Of a stretch of DNA of 64,000 nucleotides, positions 38,216-50,014 are shown one piece after another. A program made the translations under genes and the position numbers. How positions within the stretch are numbered: the stretch's first letter is position 1; each line of letters starts with the position of its first letter. The notes below the pieces were generated by a model. That model was not told the DNA's origin, did no database searches, and worked only from the letters and a program-made list of their open reading frames with translations. Location of the stretch: positions 248,001 through 312,000 of the forward strand of contig JAQFVV010006222.1 in assembly GCA_028023455.1 (NCBI GenBank). The letters are read 5' to 3'. Source of the stretch: Epiperipatus broadwayi. Taxonomy: Eukaryota > Onychophora > Udeonychophora > Euonychophora > Peripatidae.

Positions 38216-38629
38216 TTTAATTCATATATATAGATGCACATTTAATTCCTATATGTAGACACATATTTATTTCATGTATATAGATGCATATTTGATTCCT
38301 GTATGTAGACACATATTTAATTCATGTATATAGATGAATATTTAATTCCTATATGTAGATGCATATTTAATTCATACATATTGATACATTTAATTCCTGT
38401 ATGTAGATGCATATTTAATTCATGTATATAGACATATTTAATTCATGTACATAGATGCATATTTAATTCCTTTATGTGGATGCATATATAATTAACATAT
38501 ATAGATTCATATATAATTCCTGTACGTAGACACATATTTAATTAATGTATATAGACACATATTACTTCCTGTACGTAGATGCATATTTAATTCATGTATA
38601 TAGACACATATTTAATTCACATACATAAA
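38216..38629. repeat. 25 bp minisatellite with 50 bp higher-order unit
   Basis: About 16-17 units of a 25-base repeat, consensus near 'tttaattcatgtatatagat' plus 'gcata'. Through much of the array two variants alternate ('ttcatgtatatag' and 'ttcctgtatgtag'), giving a 50-base dimer. Units are diverged by several substitutions each. Confidence 0.85.
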
Positions 38630-38639
38630 ATAATAACTC

Positions 38640-39860
38640 TTTCTTCATTAAACATAATGCATTTACACAAATTGAGGGCTGTCTATTTTAAATTAAATTC
38701 TTACATTATAATTTCTACATTTCATTTAGCAAGTTGAACTTTAACAATTTGACATATATTTCTTATACTCTTTATTATAAAAGTTAACTTGGAATCAATG
38801 TTATAAGTTTTATCACTTTAAAAAAAAAAATCAGCGAATTCATTATTGCATTTCACCATTTCTGTCGATGTATTTCAATTTACCCTTTTTTTTTTTAAAA
38901 AAAAAAAACAATAATGACAATTATATTATTCTATAAAAAATTATTTTGGTACATAACAATTTATCATTTTGCTGAATTAATCATTTTAAATAACTACATT
39001 TCATTTTATCTTTCCGGAATAATTTTCTTACAGAATTTTCGTAAATAAGTTTAAATATTTCAAATGTTATCTATAGTTTTCTTACCTTTAAATTTATCTG
39101 TTGATGATTCACCACAGTTAAATCTTAACATTAAAAAAAGATTTTTTTAGAGCTGAAAGGTATATATTTTCTTTGGTGGTCACTTAAGCATGTTTCTTCA
39201 TCTTCATGACTTCTTCATGCTGTGGGAAGGGAGAATGATCTATTCTTTCTAGTCAAACACTATAGCATTTTTCATGTTGATAATTTGCTTTTTCATATTG
39301 CAGTTTAACAGTAACCACCGGTTTCTCCTACTAACTGCAGCACTTCTTCGATTAATGACCACAGTGGCTCCAAACTTAGTTGGTCTGATTATTTAAACTC
39401 TCTTCTGTAGACTCACTAAATACTCAACTGCTATTTACTGCAAAGCAACTGTTACAATAACTGCAACTCTTGGAATTGATCAATTGCTCACTTTGTATAC
39501 TCCAACTTCCCACAATCTTTTATCATCTTTTTTTATCTCACCCATGATGACCAACATGTTTTCAAACACATGTTGACTTCTTTTGCCTAAGGCAAGAAGT
39601 GATATTATCTTTTTAATGAACTAATTTCAGCATTTCTATATTGTAATTCATAAAAATTCAGCTCCAACAAAAAAAAATATATTGATAACATTTGAAACCA
39701 TAGATTTTTAATGATAAAAATTTGTTAATTAAATGTGTCATTTAATTTCTAATTGTATCTTTTAATTGTTTCATTTAATTTTTAATTGTACCTTTTAAAT
39801 ATTGATTTTTCTCTTTTTCGCTTTTTTTTCCAGAGAAAGTAAATTTACACATTTTGTTTT
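38640..39860. other. Non-coding DNA
   Basis: No gene. 39.18-39.62 kb is less AT-rich; on either strand it gives only short interrupted frames. Confidence 0.45.
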
Positions 39861-39861
39861 T

Positions 39862-40240
39862 AAGCTAATGCACATGCACTTTGTGGATTTTAAACTATAA
39901 ATGAATACTCTCACTTTTGAAACACAAGATGACATATCACAAATTCTAGAAAATTTTGCAAGCATCATTCATTCAGGCATAGTAAAAGTAATTTAAAGTG
40001 ATCATTTATCATCTTCCACTCTCATTTCCAAATGCTTTTGATTTTCCCATACATAATCATTTGGGTTGAAAAGAAAGATGGATTCATTCTATCTTTTCGC
40101 ATAGACTTTATCTTATGTTTGGAAAGTGAGAGTATTCATTTATAGTTTAAAATCCACAAAGTGCATGTGCATAACTTACTAGCTGATTATTAATATTACA
40201 GTTTATAAAACAGTGCTATATAAAATAAATATCTTATTTA
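39862..40240. mobile_element. Hairpin repeat / MITE-like element
   Basis: Inverted arms of about 50 bases (39864-39917 and 40124-40167) share 'gcacatgcactttgtggatt' and 'aatgaatactctcactttt'. They enclose ~200 bases. The sequence beyond the right arm up to about 40.24 kb also occurs beside the single arm at 19.27-19.37 kb, so the repeat unit is larger than the hairpin. It may be two inverted copies or a composite. Confidence 0.65.
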
Positions 40241-40244
40241 CATT

Positions 40245-40990
40245 TTGTTTTTATAACTGCATCAGCTTTATTTTTTTAAATAAAACCATTTTAAAATGGG
40301 AAAGAGGGTAACTTCAGGATATATGAAACAATTTATCCATTTCATCACTATCCACAAACTATAAAATTCAGCATGAATGATAGTGTCTCTGCATGGTTAG
40401 ATGATGCTGATGAAGTAGGTAAGCTGAGATAAGGAAAAGTGAATATGTGAACTCCAGCTTCCAATGTTAAAATAAGAATATGCTTAAGCATGGATACCAG
40501 TACACAATACACCATGGTGTTGTGAGAAAATATCTCAAATTTAAGCACTACCACTCCTGTACCCTAGAGAGACCATCCAAAGCATTTTATTTGTTTTGAG
40601 GCTCAAACTCAGGCACAAGTCATCCACGTTATACAGATAGCATGCTTCAGATAACAGGCACATAATCCAATGGATAACATATCCCAGGCTAGCTCATACT
40701 CATAAATCAGGGTCCAGCAGATTCAATTAATATATACAAATAATTATATTCTTAGGTTAATAGTGACACAGTGACAACAGAAAGAGAGAATAGACCAAAT
40801 AATATTTAAGCAAACAGTAATATTTATTCAAACACATAAATAACTAATATATTTTACATAAAGAAATATAAATGATTAATGATTAGTTTCAGGCTAAATT
40901 TTATAATAGTCCTTCATATATTAAAGTTCATTTAAAATAAATATATACAGTGTCTATAGACAAGTATCAAAATATCTTTATCTAGGTTTT
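40245..40990. other. Non-coding DNA
   Basis: No gene recognised; short frames only. Confidence 0.4.
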
Positions 40991-41013
40991 CATGATTGAC
41001 AGTTTCCAAATGG

Positions 41014-41211
41014 ATGGCTTTTTGATCTCCATCGATGATTTTGGGGCTTGTTTTCCATTGCTTTGTCTTGACAATGAGAGAGACAGTAGTGGTAGCATCT
41101 ATTTTATGATGAATGGCTTTTTGATCTCCATCGATGATTTTGGGGCTTGTTTTCCATTGTTTTGTCTTGACAATGAGAGATACAGTAGTGGTAGCATCTA
41201 TTTTATGATTT
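41014..41211. repeat. 99 bp tandem duplication, open in frame
   Basis: A 99-base unit beginning 'atggctttttgatctccatc' occurs twice with about three substitutions. Because 99 is 33 codons, the duplication stays open in the plus-strand frame 40992-41252 and gives two 33-residue repeats (each with 'FLISIDDFGACFPL'). The minus strand is also largely open here ('KIDATTTVSL...'). No family is recognised and there is no start-site or splice evidence, so I annotate it as DNA repeat rather than gene. Confidence 0.8.
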
Positions 41212-41219
41212 CAATATTA

Positions 41220-41881
41220 TTTTCCAGTGAGTGTTCAGGCAGGCTCAGTTGATTTGTGGATTGGGGTCTAAAGCCCAGTCAGCCATTTCTAAAGTTGTCT
41301 AGCAATGCATGTTGCTAGATCTGTAGCTTTTGCATGGATGTTGACCACAGCATTAATTGTCTGACTTACCACTGCATCTATAGTTTTAAAATATATGAAT
41401 CTCTGGTTGTTTGGATTCTCAATAAAAAATTCTGAATGTGCATTCTGTTCAAAGTGAATAATAATAATAATAATAATAATCCAAACTGATTTACAGATTG
41501 AAGACCAGACTGATTTACAGACTCAAGAACAGACTGATCTAACAAATTGCAGATTCAACTTAATAATGATAGGCCATAATGACTTTATATATTTTTTCTC
41601 TCTCATTGTTTTACTTCTTTATCACAGTTTTTAAATTTTGATCATAACTTAAATCTGTTTTTTCTTAATTAATTTTTACATTTTGTTAATCTAATTGATT
41701 TTTACATTGCATGTTATCTAATATTTTGCATAGTTATTTAATTAATACAATTTCAATATCATTATCAATTAGAAATCTTATAAACTAATTATATTTTTGA
41801 AAGTTTTACTAACATTTATTTTTACAGGCAAATTTTATTCTAACTTTACATATTTATTTATTTTTACATTATAAAAGGAGT

Positions 41882-41885
<4 letters not shown>
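41220..41885. other. Non-coding DNA with short repeats
   Basis: Contains (ATA)n near 41.46 kb and a 24-base repeat based on 'gactgatttacagattgaag' at about 41.49-41.55 kb. A minus-strand stretch (about 41.29-41.43 kb) is open but unrecognised. Confidence 0.45.

Positions 41886-41958
<73 letters not shown>
41886..41958. repeat. (GA)n microsatellite
   Basis: An uninterrupted GA dinucleotide run of about 73 bases. Confidence 0.95.
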
Positions 41959-41963
<5 letters not shown>

Positions 41964-42664
41964 TCTAATTCTTATCCCCACACACTTTTTTTAACAAATA
42001 GTTGTATTATATTTTAAAATATACACAATCTTTTTATTTTACAAAAATTGTGTTTTAAAATCTACTTAATTAATTGTATATTTTGTTAAAATTATGAAAC
42101 ATGTAATGCAAGATACATATATCTCTCACTAGGATTACAATATATATATATTGAAACAGATATGCTGTTTCTCAAATAAATATTCAAAAGACCCCCCCCC
42201 CATTTAAAAACGTCTAGCGTGATTCAGTCTAATTGGGAACGCAATAAAGCTGTGATTTGTTTAAAAAAATCATATTTTTAATTTTGTGATTAATGGATTT
42301 GAATAAAATATTATATCATCTTATATTTTTTTATCTATCTCAATAAAAAGAGAAGAAATTAATTATCCAATCATTAAAAAGTAAAAAAAAGAAAAGATAC
42401 TTGAGTTAAACTGAAGCAGTATTCAAATTAGACACGTCATCGGAAGAAAAGAACTTCTCTCTCTCTCGTGTTACACAGAGAGCTTTAACAAAACGTGAAA
42501 ATGGAAAAAGAAAGCTTTGCTAGAGGAATTATAATAAAAATGGAGTAAATTAGCGGCTTCACTCTCTCCACGCTGTGCCATGACTTTCCATAAATGAAAT
42601 AACACGCCCTTCTTTTTGAGGAAACTAGACTGCAAAACTGGAAGGTAATTATGTTATAAGAATG

Positions 42665-42965
42665 TTTAGACATCTTTACCATAAATTATAAATTGATATC
42701 ATGAAATATCTACATAAAAATTATTTTTATGAAATATTAAAACATTTTTTATCATGTGTTATAAAGTGAAGTTATGAAACGGTTGCATACATTTTGTTCA
42801 ATAAAATATTAAGACATCTTTATCATACGTTATAAAGTGAAGTTATGAAATAATTGCGTAGAATTTATTTTGTAAAATATTAGAACATGTTTATCATATG
42901 TTATAAAATGAAGTTATGAAGTGGTTATACGCAAATTTATTTATAAAAATATTTGAACGTATTTA
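42665..42965. repeat. 72 bp minisatellite
   Basis: About four diverged units with 71-72 base period, recognised by 'catctttatcat..gttataaagtgaagttatgaa'-type blocks at about 42671, 42743, 42815 and 42886. First of four abutting arrays. Confidence 0.75.
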
Positions 42966-42971
42966 AATTGG

Positions 42972-43361
42972 AAATGCTTCAATTACTAAATGATAAATGC
43001 TCCACAAGCCAAATAGAATTTATGCGTATTAATATATTTTTATATTTGACTAAATCATAAATGCTTCAATTACTAAATGATAAATGCTCTACAAGCCAAA
43101 TAGAGTTTATGTGTATGAAGATACTTTTATATTTAACTAAATTATAAATGCTTCAATTACTAAATGATGAATGCTCCACAAGCCAAACAGAGTTTGTGTG
43201 TATGAAGATACTTTTATATTTGACTAAATTATAAATGCTTCAATTACTAAATGATGAATGCTCCACAAGCCAAACAGAGTTTGTGTGTATGAAGATACTT
43301 TTATATCTGACTGAATTATAAATGCTTCGGTTACCAAATGATAAATGCTCCACAAACCAAG
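42972..43361. repeat. 87 bp minisatellite
   Basis: About 4.4 units with an exact 87-base period (starts at 42972, 43059, 43146, 43233, 43320) based on 'aaatgcttcaattactaaat'. The units are well conserved. Confidence 0.9.
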
Positions 43362-43424
43362 AATTGCTAAGCTTAGATGTTTACCAATCAATAATAATTC
43401 ATAAAATAATGAAATGCTATATAA

Positions 43425-43640
43425 ACCATAAATGCTTGACTGCTTCTAAGGTTCTTACCTTAAATAAATTCAAAATGAATTATTGTATAAACCATAAATG
43501 CTTGACTGCTTCAAAATGAATTATTGTATAAACCATAAATGCTTGACTGCTTCAAAATGAATTATTGTATAAACCATAAATGCTTGACTGCTTCAAAATG
43601 AATTATTGTATAAACCATAAATGCTTGACTGCTTCTAAGC
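43425..43640. repeat. 41 bp minisatellite
   Basis: Units starting 'accataaatgcttgactgc' at 43425, 43491, 43532, 43573 and 43614. The last intervals are exactly 41 bases, while the first is 66 because of a 25-base insertion ('taaggttcttaccttaaata' type). A 65-codon frame over the start of this region is an artefact. Confidence 0.9.
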
Positions 43641-43850
43641 TTCTTCTCATAAATGAATTCAAAATGAACTATTGTTGGATTAGAATATTTCCAAGCTTCT
43701 TCTCATAAATGAATTCAAAATGAACTATTGTTGAATTAGAATATTTCCAAACTTCTTCTCATAAAGGAATTCAAAAATGAACTATTGATGAATTAGACTG
43801 TTTCCAAACTCCTTCTCATAAATGAATTTGTAAATAAACTATTGATAAAA
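43640..43850. repeat. 56 bp minisatellite
   Basis: About 3.6 units, period 56-57, with 'cttcttctcataaatgaatt' at 43640, 43696, 43752 and 43809. Its 'caaaatgaactattgt' part resembles 'caaaatgaattattgt' of the preceding 41-base unit, so the arrays probably grew from shared sequence. Confidence 0.85.
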
Positions 43851-44040
43851 AAAAACTACTTCTAACTCTTTCATAAGTAAAATGAAAATGAGTTATCATG
43901 TGGATAGAAATGAACTTTGTTAGAAATTGTAAATTAATTGTTATTTAATAAATTTTTTTTTTGTTGTTACTAAAAATTAAATTGGTTATCCAGTTGTCCA
44001 ATTCTGTTTTGTTTTATTGCATCACTCATCAGTTATAGCA

Positions 44041-44290
44041 CTTGTTCATGAGAATCTCTTGCTTTCTGAGCTACGTCTGGCATAACTTGACCTAGGCCAG
44101 TCAGGTTGTAGTGAGACGGAACTCTAATGGCGCTTTTTGGGAAACCAAACATAAAAATATTTAGATGTTTCCAGTCTCTATGGTACTACATCCTCTGATG
44201 AGCAGGAAATATTGTTGTAGGAGGCATTAACATCTGCATTAGGAATGTCAATTGATAGTTTCTTCCTACAGCATGCTCATCAGAAAATTG
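44041..44290 (-). repeat. Dispersed repeat, copy 2, with adjoining hairpin
   Basis: Inverted copy of the 37.57 kb repeat (44041-44212). Beyond it, 'ctgatgagca...tgtaggagg' at about 44196-44224 pairs with 'cttcctacagcatgctcatcag' ending near 44284, forming a stem with a bulge. No protein. Confidence 0.7.
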
Positions 44291-44360
44291 TTACAACTGA
44301 ATTAATAATAGGGTTGTATGGCGGTCCGGTTACAATATATTCTGATGTATTAAAACAAGA

Positions 44361-44423
<63 letters not shown>

Positions 44424-44441
44424 GCATTTTATGTTTACATA
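44361..44441. repeat. (TA)n microsatellite
   Basis: About 80 bases of almost pure TA repeat with one 'ac' interruption. The frame across it that reads alternating Ile/Tyr is an artefact. Confidence 0.9.
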
Positions 44442-44444
44442 TTG

Positions 44445-45430
44445 TAATCAATATTTAAGGCTTTTTTTACAATATATACTATACCAAACTAAATGAAGAT
44501 CACTTTATGCAGTATATAAATATGTACTTTAGGTGGAAAAAAATTTTTTGACATAAGATGTCACATTTTATTAAGTGTGGTAGACATATTCTTTGAAATA
44601 ATTTAAAAATTTTGCAGTCAAACTATTTAAATATATATTAAAGATATTAATCATTTTCAGTTTATTTGTGTGAAATTTTGCATTCACTTTTTTAAACTGA
44701 TATGTTAACAATTTTATGCTGAATAAAATTTTCTTTTTTTTTTCCAATTCTACATTATCATACATGTGTAATGTTAAGAGTTGTTTTAAAATTAGACAAA
44801 TAGATTGTGTTATTTTTAATTTAGACTTAGTAATTTTTGATCATACTAACTTCATTGTTATAAAAACAACCCCATCCCCCAAAAATAACAATTACAATAA
44901 CTAAATTACAACACAATGATTGTTTTTTTTTTGCTGCAAACACAATACTGTCAGTAAAAATTTTAATCCATAAAAGTAAGTAAATACAGTGTATAGTTTT
45001 TAAATTAATATACACATTTAAAATTTAATATGGTATTAATGTATGTTGTATATCATTAAAACATGATTTTGATTATTTATTATACTGAATGAAACACTGT
45101 TTTGGGGACTTTGTAATCATTAAGAATGAAAATCTTCACTTTGGATATATCACTAATAAAGACCTGATTGTCTTTGCAAAGATGCTGAATAAAAATTAAA
45201 TAAAATACTGTTAATCATATTTTAAGTTTATAATCAAAATATTGTATACAACATTAATATTGTGTATTGCATTGTGTATTATGAATAAACTCTGTACTGC
45301 ACAGTTGCAGTATAAAAATTACTATTTTGCTTTCAGATGACATAGTATTAATAATTATGCTATGACATCATCAATCTTACAAAATTGCCACCAAAAAAAT
45401 TTTAATTTTTTTTTACCATTGTTATAGTGA
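44445..45430. other. AT-rich non-coding DNA
   Basis: No gene. Small overlapping frames on both strands carry no recognisable domain. Confidence 0.5.
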
Positions 45431-47222
45431 ATATTGGACAATCTCCTGAATAATAGGCATATTCATATTTCCATAAATGGACATTACTCAGATGGATTTG
45501 GGCCTTCAAGATCCATACCACAAGGTTCACCGTTGAGTGGTCTTTTGTTCATAAAGTACATCGACCCTCTGATTAAAGAGCTAGATCAGCTTCCAGGTAT
45601 ATATGTGCCCCGGCTTAAGAAAAACATCAAGGTTTTTGCATACATGGATGACATACTTGTGATTCTTCCATCTCGTAAATATCTGAAGACACTTCATTCC
45701 ATAATTACCAATTATACTAAAGATTATAAATTATCCATCAATCCTCACAAGTCGTCATCCTGGTGCATCAACACTGGTAGGAAAATACTATCCAATTTTT
45801 TAGCGGAACCTGTGTTTTCTGGGGTTTCCTATCTTCAAGTCACAGACTGCTATGTCTGTCTGCCTACAAAAATTCATCATAAGCAATGCTACTAAGGTGG
45901 TTCAGTCGCTGTCAAGGACATACCTGTCCCTACAAGAGAAGAATTGCTCTTATCAATATGAAGATTATGGCGAGCATAAATTACTACCTGCCAATAATGT
46001 CAGTTACCAAATTATTCACCTTACAGATTCAGAGGCTCTGTGGTCAGCTCTTATGGAGAGGTCGGACCACTGCAATTAGCATCCGCAGACTTCAGTTTCA
46101 CAGGAAACAGAACGGTATGGGTCTCCATTCAATACAGACAATCAATTTCCAAAAAGGGCATTCACTTTTAGTAAATCTGGGGAAAAAATACCCTCTATCA
46201 AATATTATAGAGACTGTAATACCTACTGACAGACCTCCCCCCAGTAAACACACATGGCTTGACACCATTATTAAACAACAATCTCTATACATCAGGCACT
46301 CAATAACAGGGTTTAATAATAAAATCAACATCTGGCAGGCACATTGCCTGCTGAATCCTGTTAATACAGTTATTTATGCTCACCTAGGGTGCAGCAATCA
46401 TAAAATCACCTCAATATTTAAATATCTGCTACTGGAGCCCAAACTTTTGGATTATCTGATTAAGGTGAATATGGATTCCATGCCAACTAATACATTCTTA
46501 TACTACAAATGGTTTCTAAATAAAATAGACCCTATTTGTCATGCCTGTTCTAGAGGAGAGGAGTCCTTTAATCACCTTTTAAATGTATGTCCAGGCTATA
46601 ACAGTATTCGAAGAATTATCTCTCAACACTGCATTATAGCAGTGGATAAAATCCTGGACATCAGGGGTTGTCTCTTCTCTGGAGACTTTACAGTAATCAG
46701 GTTATCAATCTTCCTGACATATGCTTTTTGGTACACAAGGTGCAGGACAAAGTTCACACAACCAACACCGGATCCCAATGCTATATTTTGCGATAAGCTC
46801 AAAGCTCTTCAAGACAAGGATAAGATACTATCCTCTAGATTTTTGTTTAACAATACATGGAGCCTACTAGTATGGCCTACAGACTCTACATGAATTTTGG
46901 ACCCGATATATCCACATTGTAGTGTATTGTAGAAGAAGTAGTCTGTGTTGCAACATGTCAGATTCTTCTAGAGGGGCATTGATTTCATACTACATCTATC
47001 CCAGCTGATAAGTTAGCATTATTGGGTCATTCTTTGCACTGGCAGGGGTGGGCAATGCCAACTAAATAGTACGTATCTGCTCATTTTATAACCTGCTAGT
47101 GCGGAGAATGGCTCTTGCATACTTTTTCCAGACCAACGCCAGCAATGGATGAGCCAACATTAATAAAGTGTTTTTATTATGCATCTGTACAATTTTATAA
47201 TGTCAATAAATATATTTTTAAA
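45431..47222 (+). mobile_element. 5'-truncated non-LTR retrotransposon (LINE), copy B
   Basis: A plus-strand copy of the 19.6-22.4 kb LINE, starting abruptly in the middle of the reverse transcriptase and running to the same 3' end. Its 3' UTR is ~330 bases with AATAAA at 47205-47210 and an A-rich end. The nucleotide match to copy A is very close across the shared 1.8 kb. The two copies have different truncation points and independent frameshifts, so they are separate insertions. Confidence 0.9.
45434..46893 (+). pseudogene. LINE ORF2 reverse transcriptase, 3' part, frameshifted (copy B)
   Basis: Begins inside the RT palm: 'SIPQGSPLSG' and then 'FAYMDD' (YMDD codons 45641-45652). Compared with copy A, two bases are missing near 45.81 kb ('aacctgtg' versus 'aacctcagtg') and one is added near 45.94 kb. 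These split the protein into frames 45434-45895, a middle piece, and 45886-46893. The last, 335 codons, is intact where copy A is broken and shows the whole C-terminal region with the knuckle 'CHACSRGEESFNHLLNVC' (CX2C...HX4C). Missing N-terminal half; not functional. Confidence 0.9.
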
Positions 47223-47224
47223 AA

Positions 47225-49800
47225 TAGTGAATAATCAATTGTAAATCAAAATAGTGGGTACAGATTGATGATGATCACTATTGTGAATCCTTGCATAAAG
47301 GACAAGTGATAAGGGAGGTAAAGGTGTATATATATATTAGATTTTTTCTTTTTCAAATCAAAAATCTTTGCCACTGGAAAGATAGAAATAAGAATATAAA
47401 GTTATTAAAAAAAAAGAAATCTGACTGATATTTTTGTCTAAATAATACCTTTAATAAATTATATATTTTGATGACCATATAAAGTATCTATCCAGTTTCC
47501 TTTAAAACAACTTTATTTACATATGTAGGTCTTTTGATTAAATTAATATTTCATAGACTCTTTTAAATACACCAGGATCTTCACTAATACACTAGATAAA
47601 CTTTCATATATTCAACAATCAGACAGCAGAGAAAATATGAATTGTGTATAGATTACTTTATTTACTTACTTATGGGAGCAAGCCAAGTTTGAACAACAGA
47701 ACTAAAAATATAATTATTCTCCTCTTGGTTCTTCTTTTAATTCTCACTTTCAAAACAATTTGGGATACTTTTTCTCTATGAAGAGATAATTTTTCTAGCA
47801 ATCAAAACTCCAAAAATAAAAAAAAGATAAACTATGGGTTCAATTATAATAGATAACATTACACTTCCTTCTCTAACAGTAGAAAGTGCATTGTATTATA
47901 ATTATTTTTGTTTCTATAATTTGTAGTGTTAGTGAACAAATGTTTATTTATTGATTAAAAAATAGATAGCTACCTGAACTAACCATTAAATAATTTCTCA
48001 GCTTTCTTAGAAACACTAAGTGACCATTAAACATAAAAAAATCAAAGTCTTCCTTAATTTCACTCTACATTGTGGATATGAGAACCCAGAACCATTAGCT
48101 GAATTAAAAAGAGAAAAAGAATGTCATCACTGAAATTACGAAGAGGCGAAGAAGAAGAGTCTGACCAAGAATGACATGGATAAATATTATCACAGATGAA
48201 AATCATTGATAATATTGAAAGCACGAAGAAAAGAAGAGAAAAATAGTATGCAAATGATTCATCCATACTGATACCTGTTACTGAAACACTAAATTAGTTG
48301 GATCATGATGATGAATAAAAAACTATGGCAGTTTAATAAAAAAATATTTCCTAGCCATGCTTTTATTTAGTCAGAAAATGCTCTCTTCTTATTTACATTT
48401 TTTATGATAAAATGTCTTGAAAAAAATAATACTATATTCATTAAATTAACGAATAGATTGATTAATCAAATATAAATTTGTTTTGAACTTTTTTTAAATA
48501 GCTATCATTATTCATGAAGTACGGTAAATAGATTTTAAATCAATAATATTAAGGTTTTACATCCCATTTGCAAAGCAAATATCTATATTTAAAACAGTAA
48601 ATTAAAATACATCAAAGATTACAGTAACTGTTTACATTTTCTTTTACTTTTAAATTCTTTCCTTCAGACTTAATCAAATCGTTGTAAAATACAATTCCTA
48701 TTCTAAACATTTCCAATGATGTTTATCTTGCTCTGTATTTTTTAAAAAAAGTTACTTTTAAATTTAGTTCTAATGCTTTCTTGACAAAAGTGATGCTTTC
48801 GAGCTTACAAAATCAGATTCAAAGAATAAAAAAAGATAGTTCTATACATGATTACCATGGCAGCGTTTTTTTATAAAGATGATTTACTTTAAGATAGATA
48901 ATATTTACATAAAAATTTAAGTATATTAACTATACCGTGTTACATTTTAATCTATTATACATCATAGATTTGAATACTTTAATATTTTTAGATCTATAAA
49001 AAAAACACTATCTAAAATTATAGCAAAAGCAAAATGAAAGGAAATATTTTTCATTTTAATTTATATATTATTGCATGACATAAATTTAAACAAATAAAAT
49101 ATTTATCAATTAGATATACTCATATGTAATTTGGAATGACTTAATATTGATATATGTTCATGTGGAATATTTAGCATTAAATGATGATAATCATAATCAT
49201 TTATAAAAAAATAAAAATAAACTTGACAAACATGTATTTCCTATCTTGGTGTTTTTCAGGATATGCTATAGAAAATAAATTTATTTAAGTCTTTATCTTC
49301 TCATTCTGCTCTAGAACATTTACTATAAACGTTTTGTCTATATGATGTTTTTTGTTTTTTTTTAGAATATGCTATGGAGAATAAATTTAGTGAGATCCTT
49401 ATACTAGAATGATTACTGAAGACATTCTAATTTTTTTTGATAGAGAATTGTAATAACTATAGAAATACAGACTAAATTTTATAGCTCCTATAAATTATAT
49501 CTGTAAACGTAGTGCTCAATTTTTTTTTCCTATATTTAAACTGAAACCTGAAAAACAAATAGAGGATAGGTCATTCTGGAGAAGTAACATTCACAATATC
49601 ATTACGAATTCACACTGAAGTGAAGTCAACATTCAGTAATAATATTGATGGTTATACCTAGAAATATGAGTTTAATTCAGTTTATGTTTCAAAACTTTTC
49701 TTCTCCACATATTCTCCACATCAGCTTAAAAAATCTTTTCATCCATCCATTTCACATATGATATTTTTATACACCCTTTATAATTTCTTGAAATCTAGTT
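47225..49800. other. AT-rich non-coding DNA
   Basis: No gene recognised; a few short frames only. Near 49.25-49.40 kb an imperfect direct repeat ('atatgctat...gaataaattta') occurs twice about 110 bases apart. Confidence 0.5.
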
Positions 49801-49829
49801 TACAATTTTAATTGTCAATTATCATTTCA

Positions 49830-50010
49830 TCTAGTAGTATATATCCAGGCCATGTCATCCTTCCATTGATATCAATAATATCAATTTATCATCATCTCAT
49901 GTATTTTTGGATCTTTCCTTGTTATTCCTAATATATACCAGAAAGGGTCTGAAATTTCTCCACTACTTTTCTATTAAGCATCCAAATTTCATATCTATAC
50001 ATAAATACTG
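49830..50010 (-). pseudogene. Decayed LINE fragment, probably RTE-like
   Basis: On the minus strand 'MYRYEIWMLNRKVVEKFQT' resembles the RTE block 'YGxExWxLxxxxxxKL', found just before the C-terminal signature. After several stops, 'NIIDINGRMTWPGYIL' can be laid against 'xxDIIxxxxxLKWxWAGHI'. The order and spacing support an RTE relic, but decay is heavy. Confidence 0.4.
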
Positions 50011-50014
50011 ATAA

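Noticed and set aside
42972-43850. CRISPR-like array because of regular repeats
   Set aside because: Whole units are repeated without unique spacers; eukaryotic minisatellite structure.
44245-44496. 83-codon frame with Ile/Tyr repeats
   Set aside because: Translation of a (TA)n microsatellite.
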